Notes under the pieces: model-generated | The model's input: the letters and a program-made list of their open reading frames with translations, nothing else | Databases searched by the model: none | Told to the model about the DNA's origin: nothing | NCBI GenBank assembly: GCA_023091735.1 | Contig: JALKBU010000235.1 | Span: 1 to 57,277 of the forward strand | Source of the DNA: Trichomonas tenax | Lineage: Eukaryota; Parabasalia; Trichomonadida; Trichomonadidae | Direction: 5' to 3' | DNA length: 57,277 nucleotides | Made by a program: the position numbers and the translations under genes | Shown here: positions 42,901 to 48,844 of the stretch, piece after piece | How the letters are laid out: each line of letters opens with the position of its first letter | Numbering within the stretch: position 1 is the first letter of the stretch

Positions 42901-45900
42901 GAACCTCAAGACACAGATCACGCAGCTCAAGCAGGCTCGTGCCAGTGAAGGAAAGCAAGCTCAGAATGTCACAGAGATCATCAAGAAGCAGTCAACACAA
43001 AGCGCGTTAGCTACTTCTGCACTTTCGATCGCACTCAACCCAACACTCGCATTCACATCACTCGATGCATCAATCATTGCTCCATCAGTTATGCAGTCAA
43101 TGCAGTACGGCGCTGTTTATGCAACTGCAGTTCCAATCCTTCAACAGCCAAAGCTTTCAGAGTCCAATACACGCTTATTGGTTTCTCAGAGACTCGAAGC
43201 TCTTAGGCAGAAGGAACTCATAGAATTCCCAGACACTGTTAAGATGCTATCTTCTAAGCAAGCCAGGAAGTTCACACCAGATGAGATCACAGATGCTGTT
43301 ATGTCCATCCAGTCATTGCTCACAGCATTCGATGAGGACACAAAGATCGAAGAGGCACTTTCACGTCTCACACCATCTCAGATCCTCGTCCAGCAACACG
43401 TTCTCAAATTTGCTCTTGATGGAATCAAGACAAACATGATTGAAACAGGCATTGTCCAGTCCACTGAAGGCCTTTCTGCTAACAAGCTGAACCTTCTTGA
43501 GGCTGCCGCTCACAAGCAGGCTCAGAACCCATCCAAGCTCAACATCAGAACAGTCAATGATGTCAACAATTCCATTGTCAAGAACATGGCTGTTGTCAAT
43601 GTTCTCGAGTCTCTCATCTCCATCACTCAGCAGCAGATCGCAGAAGTTCCGGAGCTTTGCAGATTCGTCAACACACCAGAAGGACAGTCACTCTTCAGAA
43701 GCTCACTTGATGCAGGCCAGATCATCGAAGCTCAACAGCAGGTTCTCAGGCAGGTTGCTCTTGCTGACAGCCAGGAGAACCTTGCTGCCTACACAAGAAC
43801 ATTCACACCAGCGCAGCTCATCAACCAGCAGAGAATCATTTCTCACACAGTTTCGATGCTCACAGCCGATGATGTTTACACAGTCATCAATGATCCAAGC
43901 GTCGGTACAACGCCAATGGAGATCCTTAAGGCAGCCAACCTCAAGGTTCAAGACAGGCTTAAGAACAACGAAGAGAACAACAAGCAGACATCTCTCATTG
44001 AAACAAGCTCTGTTTCTAAGCTTCAAGAGTTCTGCAATGACATGATGGAGCGTCTCCTTCTTGCCCAGGCTCTCATGACTGCCCAGGCCGCTCATGATGC
44101 AGCCACACCAGGACTCCACCAGCAGCTCGAGAACATCGATGTCGCTCAGCCAATCAGTGGTCAGTTCCTTGAGCAACTCATTCCAGTCCTCAAGACACAG
44201 ATCGAGTATTGCAACTCACCACAGCAGTTCGCTGAAGTCATTGCACAGATGAGGCCAGAGGATATCACATCACAGCAGCCATATATCGCCTTCCTCGCTG
44301 GTGCCCTCACAACACTTCCACGCTCAGAACTCTGCAGCGCATCATCTGTTCCATTCAAGAGCGGAGCAGACAGCATCATCGAGAGAATCACAAACAACGT
44401 CTCTGATATCCTTGTTGAGACACCAGAGTTGCTTGTTGATGTCGATCCAATCAGCAGCGAGACCAACTTCGAGGACTTCACTAACCACCTCATGGTCCTT
44501 AACTCCTGCATGACAGCTACAAACATGGAGAGGATCATCTCCCAGATCCGTAGCAACCACGCTACAATCGACCAGGTTGGACAACCAGAAAATGTTCAGC
44601 AGGTCTTCTCATCATTCAACAACAAGGATGCTGATGAGGTTCGTGAGAACTTACTTGTTCTCTATGACCTCGCTAACCAGTCCACAGAGGACCTCGATCA
44701 AGCCGTTAAGCAGCTCGGAGAGAAGGAAATCCAGCAGTCATACTGCATGCTCGTCACAGAGCTCCTCAGGGTCAGCAGCATCGATAACATCACACAGAAG
44801 GTCAAGGCACGGGGCGCAGAAGCCAGAATCTTTGATCGTTCTCTTCTTATCCAGTCTGAACCACAGAAAGGTATTGCACAGCAGCCAATCGCTTCTGTCC
44901 TTCCAGACATCCAGGAAATCGATACTGAGATCGTTGAGGAGTACAAGAACTTAGCCAAGTCCACATTCTCCAGCAACTTGACAAAGCTTTCGCTCGAGTA
45001 CAACAGGTCACTTAATAAGCCAGTCCAGCAGCTTCAGGATCTCCTCGTTCAGCAGCAGTGTAAGTTCGACCTTGCTAAGTTGTATGAACTCCAGCAGACA
45101 GTTTACCAACAGATTTACACAATCGGACAGAACGAGCATCAGGTTGTCGAACAGGTTGCTCAGATGCCAGAGGCAGACCGCGTTTTGACACAGTCCCTTC
45201 TTTTGAACATTGCTCAACTCGCTGAGTCTGCTCAGTACATGGATGGCGTTTGCTCTCAGATCAACTTCCTTCCAGCCAACTTGGATGACCCACAGGTCAT
45301 CAATCAGACAAACCAGGTCTCTGCTGCTACACTTGCAATGAACTTGATCCAGTACCAGCAACAGATCCTTCAACAGAGCACAGACTTCGTCACACAGATG
45401 CCACTTCCAAACATTGCCGTCCTCGAGAAGAATGTTATTGCCGCTAAGGAAATCCAGAACCGTACACTCATCACGTCTAAGCTTGCTACACTTCAGAAGC
45501 AGCTTATCACGAAGAACCCAGAACTTCAGAGCATCGTTCAGCAGTCCCAGCAGAATGGCTCTGTTAAGATCAACATTTCTCCAGAACTCCTCGTTCAGTT
45601 ACAAGGTGAAGTCAAGTCTCTTGTCTCCACATCTGCAACAGCTTCGAGAATTGTTCCACTTGCTGTTGACAGCAATGATGACAGCATCAAGCGCCTTGCT
45701 GTTATCAACAACCTTGTCTCCATCATCAAGCCACAGAGCACTGTAATTACACCAATCACGGGACTTGAGAACTTCCAGTCCATCTTTGACAAGGAGTTTA
45801 ACGCTGCTACAGTTCCAGTCTCCGTTAGCTCCATCGTTGTCAACAAGCCAAGGACGCAGCTTATGGCAACAGCTTCTGCTGCCCAAACAGCTGCAGGATT

Positions 45901-48508
45901 ACTTCCAATCCTTGCTCAGTTCTCATCACTTCCAATCTCCGAATGCTTCAACATCTTCTCGTCAGAAAACACTGAAGCAATCAAGCTCATCCAGAAGCTT
46001 ATGACGCCAATCTCACAGCAGGATCGCGATCTCTATGTCCAGCAACTTGCTGACCTTACACCACAGCTCACTGCTTCACTCGCCAGAGTCATGACAACAA
46101 TTGAAGACCCGGCACTCAGAGAGCGTCTCGTTCCAGATATCTGCTCTCTCGTTCAGGTCGTCAATGAGATCCAGATTTCATCTGTTGATCTTAAGAACCA
46201 GGAGAATCTTTCTAGATATAGACAGATGTGCAGCTACATGCTTCGGATGGTTAAGAACCTCGATGCTGGTATCGTTCTCCCGCAGACAGCCAACTTCGAG
46301 ATCAAGCCAATGAACGCCCTTGCAAACATCTGCAAGTCTCTCCAGACAAAGGATGTCGAGAAGATTCATACAGAGCTCATCGAGCTCAACGCGATGAAGA
46401 CAGCTTCCGTTGCACTCAAGCGCGAAGATCCAGTTCTCGATGCTCAGCTTGCAATACTCGCTCAGATCGAGGGCCCCATCCAACAGTACTACGTCGCTGG
46501 CGTTGGTGCTGACGCTAACATCGTCAAACCACTTGAAGATTCTGAGAAGAGAACTGTCGAACTCATCAACTCTCAGACACAGAATCCATTCAAGATGATC
46601 GACGCCATCACAACACCAGTCCAAGTTGTCGACGTCTTCGACACATCCCGCAAGTCCATCGATGCTGCTACAGGCAACCTCATCACTGCAGTCAACAACA
46701 GAGATTCTCGCCGCACAAATGAACTCATCGCTGATATCATCAAGAGCGTCTCCGATAGCCAGGCCGCTATGTTCCGTGGCATCGAGATCACAGCTACAAA
46801 CCACACACCAGTCTACACAGACTACATGCAAATGATCAACAGCAGCATGAGCGCAATGAACTCCATCGTCGAAATCGGCAAACTCTCCGCTGTTTCCAGC
46901 ACACAGATCAAGCGTGCTACGCGCTCATTCAACCGCCTTATCAACAGCCTTCAGGACATGGTTGAAGAGTCAGACGGTGACAAGGAAACAGACTCCAAGT
47001 CCAAGATCGATATCGCACGTCTTGACTTCGTCAAGAATCTTGCTCAAAGCGCAATGAACGTTATCACAGCCGTTTCTACAAACGCCACATCTAAGATCCC
47101 AGAGTCGTTCAACGCCATCATGTCTCAGGAGAAGTCACGTCTTGACAACTCCTTCCAGGAGCTCAGTAAGTCATTCGGCAATCTTGTTTCAATCAACACA
47201 GATGCATCTGTTGCAAACGACTTCTCTAAGGAGTTCAACCAGCTCTTCTCATCATTCAACCAATTCAACGATCTCGTTAACGGAAAGGCTCCACCACTCG
47301 AGCGCGTTACACAGGTTCTTGTCCGTATTGTCGAGAATGTTTCTCACACAGTCAACCAAGTCACAAAGCTCACAGACAAGGTCCAGCGCTTCCCAGATAT
47401 GGAGAACGCCGAGAAGCTTCCGAAGGGCTTCACACTCCCACCAGTTCCAGATACATCCAATGCCACAATCCAAACAACCGTTCCTGCATTCGAGCAGTCT
47501 GTTCAGAAGTACTCTGCCGCGGAATCCAAGTTCTACAAGACCTTGGAGACGAAGAATGTCTCCAACCAGGATCTTGTTGCAGCTATGCTTCCGTTCCACG
47601 AGGCAATCAAGACACTCATAGAGTCACTCTTAGGTGCCTCTGCTACAGTTCTTAGCCTCGAAGGCCAGCGTCAGCTTACAACACTTGCTTCGACAATTGC
47701 TACAAGCTTCGACGCTTTGCTTAACTCGTTGAGAGATAGATTCCTCCTTAAGGGTGATTTCGATGTCGTCTCGCAGAAGAGCCGCGAAGAAATCAAGGCT
47801 GCTATCACAACAGCCGTCGCTGTTGGCCGTGCCGCCCTCAAGAGACACGAGGAAGAGCAGCGCCAGTATGCCGCTGTCGTCGCCAAGTACACAGCTGTTA
47901 CAACACCACTTACGAACTACAAGGCTAAGCTCGAGCAGACAACAGCCAAGGTTCAGGCAATGCCAACATCAATGGCTTCTGAACTTGCCATAACGATGAT
48001 CAAGCCATGCCTGGGCATTTCTCAGGCACTTCAGCATCTCTTCCTGTTCTCCAAGGATCACGATGGCTCTATCAGGAACGCTGATGCCATGATTCAGGCA
48101 GGTGCAACGCTCAACAATGATCTTATTGCCGTCGAAGAGGCAATCAACAGCGTTGTCAGTGGCACACCGCAACCAGAGGCTCTTACAGCTCAGGTTATGA
48201 AGAAGGTCTCAGAGTCTATCACAAACTTCGTCAAGATTACCGAAACAAAGAACCCAGATGCCAAGAAGCTCATCGACCTCATAGGAACGTTCGGCCAAGC
48301 TTGCGGAGGCGTAGCCAGAACATCCGAGCAGGCACTCGAAATGAAGAAGCAGCATGCAGAGAGACAGGCAACTGGCGCTAAGGTCTTAGGCGGAGCTAAG
48401 ACCATGCCAAAGACAAGCATGATGAAGAGGCTCGATCTCGAATCAAGAGTCATCAAGGCCAGAATCATCCTCGAAAGGTCCGAGAAGTTGCTCGCAGCGA
48501 TGAACTAA
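30983..48508 (+). CDS. Giant talin-like protein with five tandem FERM modules
   Basis: The 5,841-residue frame is unbroken over 17.5 kb. Residues 1-87 form an F0-like ubiquitin fold, followed by a Gln/Pro/Asn-rich linker (about 88-264). Five FERM modules follow (about 265-640, 654-1030, 1043-1430, 1443-1830 and 1840-2245). Each has an F1 with an LDIT-type segment, the KRRF or RRRF strand, a helical F2 ending LPxFGV-like, and a PTB-like F3 ending in a helix of the talin YIDIILKK type. An acidic hinge (about 2250-2335) leads to about 3,500 residues of helical bundles and a basic last helix (DLESRVIKARI) reminiscent of the talin dimerisation helix. Talins link membrane receptors to actin; vertebrate talin has one FERM and about 2,540 residues. 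Codons strongly favour C or G in third position, unlike most neighbours, suggesting high expression. No receptor is evident here. An actin-binding I/LWEQ domain at the end is possible but not proven. Confidence 0.9.
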   Translation: MEGVVTLYTVSQDAPENYQPFQYYLDYTGDEAIQTAKHYLGVPPDFACNAYIQKGDGTTFWLDMTQTLRAQGLEQGNVIGLQYIATPQIDVGQQMAQPGAQDYFQQIPGVDPQLSQPNDSLQQPGISHFDPSAFTPPQLESNPGFALPAFDSSALAFNSMVGDFSAPSWFQSNNDFNDAAQFATGMFANINFNFAMQEPDTLQVTQSITANAINMDDAEYTILGTTNDEYKFNINSSIADFNSTMGWGAASGEGGPGEDIVEDVITIETFMGFKEPGIKVIYRVSDSPQEALSMALMTMGKDQDEEMALLIICEGQTDEGGVESNWFDGDKILSDFQPTPKHEIHIFPKYMPVTVHTQHYDSHKLNLDITKKVGDVVGDIALELNLDSYHCFTLCSLETQNSPKYMSIEKSIPEQTKYLKEVLFIRQYYLFTLEDITTMEQAIHAFEDAKDLANKSSLELKKDEILRYAALNYVATNKGQTSDVPDDVSAYLPEKYAAKGRGARKGEHVQKFIDKYRNYFDHFNAIKNFIGFLRHVPGFASQKFECHFTTKFRGDDVDLNVVVEINPYRLNIYNRDTGMLEENVSYTEIIYVQCVDTLDIRFAPGPGKNALYQFECNKVEQMYKLITRYRDITNRIYTDRAKKYANKGDFENLITEKGTIYLGTTTNLSDSNIKEYRYDKKFTGGILRKAAENYLGIPEDPNHVCLIHLVDTVYRWAREDDILQTYSLQDGMVIYLLDRYKEIRVHYPDDSVKTVRVDITLSIEEITKFLFKKARLPVMLGYTLWWPDAKKTLTPLDFRLTLPEQVDDYKELYFKRRFYVLSAEVLQSTASAVQTVIECKNYIEERNFKLDENQMINLGMNYLNAIGTRGIRKGKFDLQDYVPKGNVVSPALNNEFNRLLADAKDITQFSAAKKYIAVVRGLPDFGVERHKFSSYRDDYGKGQVVKKGYLVIGPFGIQITDGNDKPIYDRIPYHQIKSYSASPSNFKIVFAVHRHTISGFIRIRDSSHIDMLITYNIKLNHDLQILNKERKMEQALETALRLSGGWKDEQGRVHGSMLDFRIGVWGDPQLRDTTWFDLETPQPKVLETALIVTGLDPKEQWATLIQIVKGVNKWLLPEMVLSDVHPYRDAIIYVHPAKLMIKFIVADKRTKVLEVLTTKTVEELIPMIGDKFKIKNTLGYALFVPERKEKLRTLDNFKTITEQINKVSDLHFRRFFFVISKSELEDPDSLAALYFDVKQLVLDGKVDMKLPLALELAYYSIVAEYNNPDASYIAEDLSLMLPKDMQYHKKSKSEVAEMLKKNQIKSTREGKLKYINTVRALPTFGVTKHNCIYIQRDDKRVAEIPALTLVGPSRFYVNGKVRKDQLAEAEYRHYISTEFTDSELLIKYSSDKDTASQYILIRASDPSIIASFITTHISIITKLLHERVKELDPHADPTTSKERVILRTSRGWKVKETDPIQAYDMRYSGAQVLARARKHLKLTDNISYSPLLQLTDDEYRWIKPTDILGTYFPCDYMILQIFPTLVQLKVHLEGEPTVSVTVDITKPLHELIPEIADRLFIDYSIGYTLWMEHPNKSPLPLDLCRSIPEQIGEPIDFLVKRRFFSWTKEDRQQDFVVRSIYPDVKQNILSGIPTLQDARPQELAIYSIYAENEKIKDPQQLKIPDVKDLFPSNTSKDKIDMDSIKKYVKTNPFMKQIIAIKKYILVAKNCNNFGSEIFNATIFDDVKIKTPADIKVSIGPIGIGFQGNYIKQNTDGTETPSKLNERISYQYIHDYFLMVDHVTIRVSQINGRIRSFQLQSHKAKEIYSLLKQYIEIINKIIKARERLQAQNEDFKKKITGKIDFPIKIPVTRRLDHPNPPQFKFGRNFTGHEIMELSLYYFALPQEVDKWCLLYRSEKIENEEVKKVYQWFRPTQKLQEYNPAPGHLIVLLPLKPSITVETEHGLSNTFNLDITQAILEHTKETNEVFKLGSNLGFTFYDKLEDDTYHPLDFTRSIPTQTTYFNNVMLRRRFFIFTYEMFDEPESVMSIYRDTKLFILSGKLVINVEKAIDLAILSLYAETDDTAKVLEKANSMKVEQIQELFPKAIDVDQNLAQKFSKAVTVQRPLDKINAAKAYIDNTMMMPGYGEELYDVKFTFIEEMGDSHEEEGRISLSPRSILLLSTQGQIMGEIFYPFLSEWNLYDKNKMIAFTHLQDINADTFIQFEYTDFSAGHYTVRVESKLIENIASYVSNLLEILGWENIGTLIDYNQGLNFNREVHQDDVMLLDEDFFHHNFDYIETIELNLDHTFNIDVEDDVSTNVINFNINTNYAEQEFNNEDGDAIMDDDLEWRANPDGLQYQRTKRLLDMIEMELEIPTEEIEKLDPTQFFQQLATLNDSINQFTNECTNDDLRDRFLNIRSSIDTLCDTTQGIVQNEQEIRPFAEIIHTQLAQALQFIPVTRSQSDWMFDNFKVQVKEKSQAVLVGPQKKDMPELSKSLILISDAQETIADTLLRNSGLLKVMGIDSMDLQDRLRNTSATLTRLSATLSEQKNVMMIAPHLIPQVTSAANSLQEIQEILDTVKANDVAIADLGEAQNKLRTLLAAAQKQIKEQAVSQPEMVQRRAVIVMGNDSSIPETLNGLEDIPTSSIKSLPEATQGLTNTAIATVEELKKALTQLKLNPTSEATRLEAIASLHHTSDSVNDALSQLRKIGLGGVHDALILKLSQIEKLVANELDLVSTKNITPTSVAKVNNDVTYMLNFFARMKPTAVAQLNENDQIILNKLKDYQYNLAQQQSALMANTIDPNAVSRAQSVLLQLKQEFPEISISISHMASITNDANLPIIIERLDMNINKSLTDPIVRGENLSACDYVLKMQEANYATANLLNELSGIKNLPSVAEDQELSERCARAIEMSQKSYLELNDIRNDVVPNPYSKAALDKTYEAIVKNISAMNEIKVLAHRVADVAQNVRIDQLTDDIIANYNAVIHGLDNAHVDVLPDLGNKDKKKIIEKVVPTPEDAQKALDALTNMIQVASYLAGLPEVTADQGLYNGVSTDYHAFYANYQTVQAMLTNPNEQLYPIVQDILGRSQNMHSIAMSIPSYANTPNASESIPSIIAHVSTIKMPAPQQEEEEVVVRFEDVKQSLNDAKPTINNLLETIKELRQSEDVKDSRATLQTLDDWTKSLESALNKIEIHSTDANYTKQYAMSDKEALLVAQRKMVVIPLKVRQTLRKDQIEDLTPILDKFNEVALGSIALIRNLPRSKKIELKKFNLPRIEIDTEVDDLMGMLIDYSKQVNTIIEQVMNLPQVQDSANALNLVNQMKKSFEYIDYENLRGLDEDDFMEKLVSLHNIIPGLIASAEILQPLLDSETLTIVLKGFNDITNSSYKMISVPHMNAYKSAEFQSQVIPHLQNADQVITEAYNIAEIKTNIKLVNQLRAVQHLIKSSVAELPTLKPRLVQAKCDDIYGSICQLLPAIYDAGNFDMLERSLHNLGYVTENFTALPTQRKGKTEILVYKDKLIEDQALKNLVDSLKNNITNDLNEITPDLIQNIKESLKVIHDHQNSVPPAVTLAVNELINLMGRHNNNAIVPSTRVINNVSNNYDERTENQSEIALSSTIAAALQLLKMIKSMKYLQDQIHDNARKFGSDVFYYTERANNNIKDADAKLLVECQTLPAAILNVDTLHKNRADIALLIQSLENNELVKGIVQPLEESLVQFSNSLHSADASFASILLNNLERIACPLDKMNIVSQQTTSPEMHGFLTEVIPVIRSIDRQRCVGREELMNVCRIYKNFVANVYNTINFVKLKYQTPVDEAIEALKKYKNMIDLYSEPATFSDRAEAISHLLATVVLASKSLVAVAQEAQQNPESAGTVLAPTADIIEEVVMTHSIAEQYGFNDTETKVKIQEASQKMKKIYKDTSKCDFNETAKDVTALAKVLEDLIVTVNSKQEVDFESADSNINFKDVNAELYLSSITDQSCYNLAIQSNQLLENLKTQITQLKQARASEGKQAQNVTEIIKKQSTQSALATSALSIALNPTLAFTSLDASIIAPSVMQSMQYGAVYATAVPILQQPKLSESNTRLLVSQRLEALRQKELIEFPDTVKMLSSKQARKFTPDEITDAVMSIQSLLTAFDEDTKIEEALSRLTPSQILVQQHVLKFALDGIKTNMIETGIVQSTEGLSANKLNLLEAAAHKQAQNPSKLNIRTVNDVNNSIVKNMAVVNVLESLISITQQQIAEVPELCRFVNTPEGQSLFRSSLDAGQIIEAQQQVLRQVALADSQENLAAYTRTFTPAQLINQQRIISHTVSMLTADDVYTVINDPSVGTTPMEILKAANLKVQDRLKNNEENNKQTSLIETSSVSKLQEFCNDMMERLLLAQALMTAQAAHDAATPGLHQQLENIDVAQPISGQFLEQLIPVLKTQIEYCNSPQQFAEVIAQMRPEDITSQQPYIAFLAGALTTLPRSELCSASSVPFKSGADSIIERITNNVSDILVETPELLVDVDPISSETNFEDFTNHLMVLNSCMTATNMERIISQIRSNHATIDQVGQPENVQQVFSSFNNKDADEVRENLLVLYDLANQSTEDLDQAVKQLGEKEIQQSYCMLVTELLRVSSIDNITQKVKARGAEARIFDRSLLIQSEPQKGIAQQPIASVLPDIQEIDTEIVEEYKNLAKSTFSSNLTKLSLEYNRSLNKPVQQLQDLLVQQQCKFDLAKLYELQQTVYQQIYTIGQNEHQVVEQVAQMPEADRVLTQSLLLNIAQLAESAQYMDGVCSQINFLPANLDDPQVINQTNQVSAATLAMNLIQYQQQILQQSTDFVTQMPLPNIAVLEKNVIAAKEIQNRTLITSKLATLQKQLITKNPELQSIVQQSQQNGSVKINISPELLVQLQGEVKSLVSTSATASRIVPLAVDSNDDSIKRLAVINNLVSIIKPQSTVITPITGLENFQSIFDKEFNAATVPVSVSSIVVNKPRTQLMATASAAQTAAGLLPILAQFSSLPISECFNIFSSENTEAIKLIQKLMTPISQQDRDLYVQQLADLTPQLTASLARVMTTIEDPALRERLVPDICSLVQVVNEIQISSVDLKNQENLSRYRQMCSYMLRMVKNLDAGIVLPQTANFEIKPMNALANICKSLQTKDVEKIHTELIELNAMKTASVALKREDPVLDAQLAILAQIEGPIQQYYVAGVGADANIVKPLEDSEKRTVELINSQTQNPFKMIDAITTPVQVVDVFDTSRKSIDAATGNLITAVNNRDSRRTNELIADIIKSVSDSQAAMFRGIEITATNHTPVYTDYMQMINSSMSAMNSIVEIGKLSAVSSTQIKRATRSFNRLINSLQDMVEESDGDKETDSKSKIDIARLDFVKNLAQSAMNVITAVSTNATSKIPESFNAIMSQEKSRLDNSFQELSKSFGNLVSINTDASVANDFSKEFNQLFSSFNQFNDLVNGKAPPLERVTQVLVRIVENVSHTVNQVTKLTDKVQRFPDMENAEKLPKGFTLPPVPDTSNATIQTTVPAFEQSVQKYSAAESKFYKTLETKNVSNQDLVAAMLPFHEAIKTLIESLLGASATVLSLEGQRQLTTLASTIATSFDALLNSLRDRFLLKGDFDVVSQKSREEIKAAITTAVAVGRAALKRHEEEQRQYAAVVAKYTAVTTPLTNYKAKLEQTTAKVQAMPTSMASELAITMIKPCLGISQALQHLFLFSKDHDGSIRNADAMIQAGATLNNDLIAVEEAINSVVSGTPQPEALTAQVMKKVSESITNFVKITETKNPDAKKLIDLIGTFGQACGGVARTSEQALEMKKQHAERQATGAKVLGGAKTMPKTSMMKRLDLESRVIKARIILERSEKLLAAMN
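31775..37715 (+). repeat. Five-fold tandem protein repeat of FERM modules
   Basis: Homologous landmarks recur in the same order. The F1/F2 border strand appears as FIRQYYLFT (about 424), YFKRRFYVL (about 813), HFRRFFFVI (about 1211), LVKRRFFSW (about 1598) and MLRRRFFIF (about 2007), giving spacings of about 389, 398, 387 and 409 residues. The F2/F3 border recurs as RHVPGFAS, RGLPDFGV, RALPTFGV, KNCNNFGS and MMMPGYGE. Identity between copies is low, so the duplication is old and each module has diverged under constraint. Residue numbers were derived from base positions and may be off by a few. Confidence 0.85.
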
Positions 48509-48844
48509 GATTTATTTTTATTTTATTTCGCGCGATTTTTAAAATTCATGAATTTTTATAGATAACTTTCCTTCTTTTTACTTTTCTTTTTGATTGATCA
48601 GTCTTAACTTAACACACTCTATATATATAGCTTAAACAGCCGAGAACTTAGATTTTGTCTATATTAGCTATTGAATCGATCACAAAAAGCAAAATGAATT
48701 TTATTTTCTATCGGCAATTTGAGTTTTATTTCAAATGCTTTTTCTTCATCGTCTGAAGAATAAAATGAAAAACAAATCGCATTGGTAGATAGAGTGAGGC
48801 TGTGTTCGGCTATGTATAGTGTTTGAAAGAGATTCATCTAAAGA
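48509..48844. other. Spacer downstream of the talin-like gene
   Basis: About 340 bp of AT-rich DNA with a single GC-rich motif, TTTCGCGCGATTTTT (48526-48540), just after the talin-like stop. It carries the 3' end of that gene and the promoter of the J protein. Nothing else is recognisable. Confidence 0.5.

Noticed and set aside
46178..46831. 217-codon minus-strand ORF inside the talin-like gene
   Set aside because: Same cause as above: an antisense shadow of biased codons, with no independent coding signal.
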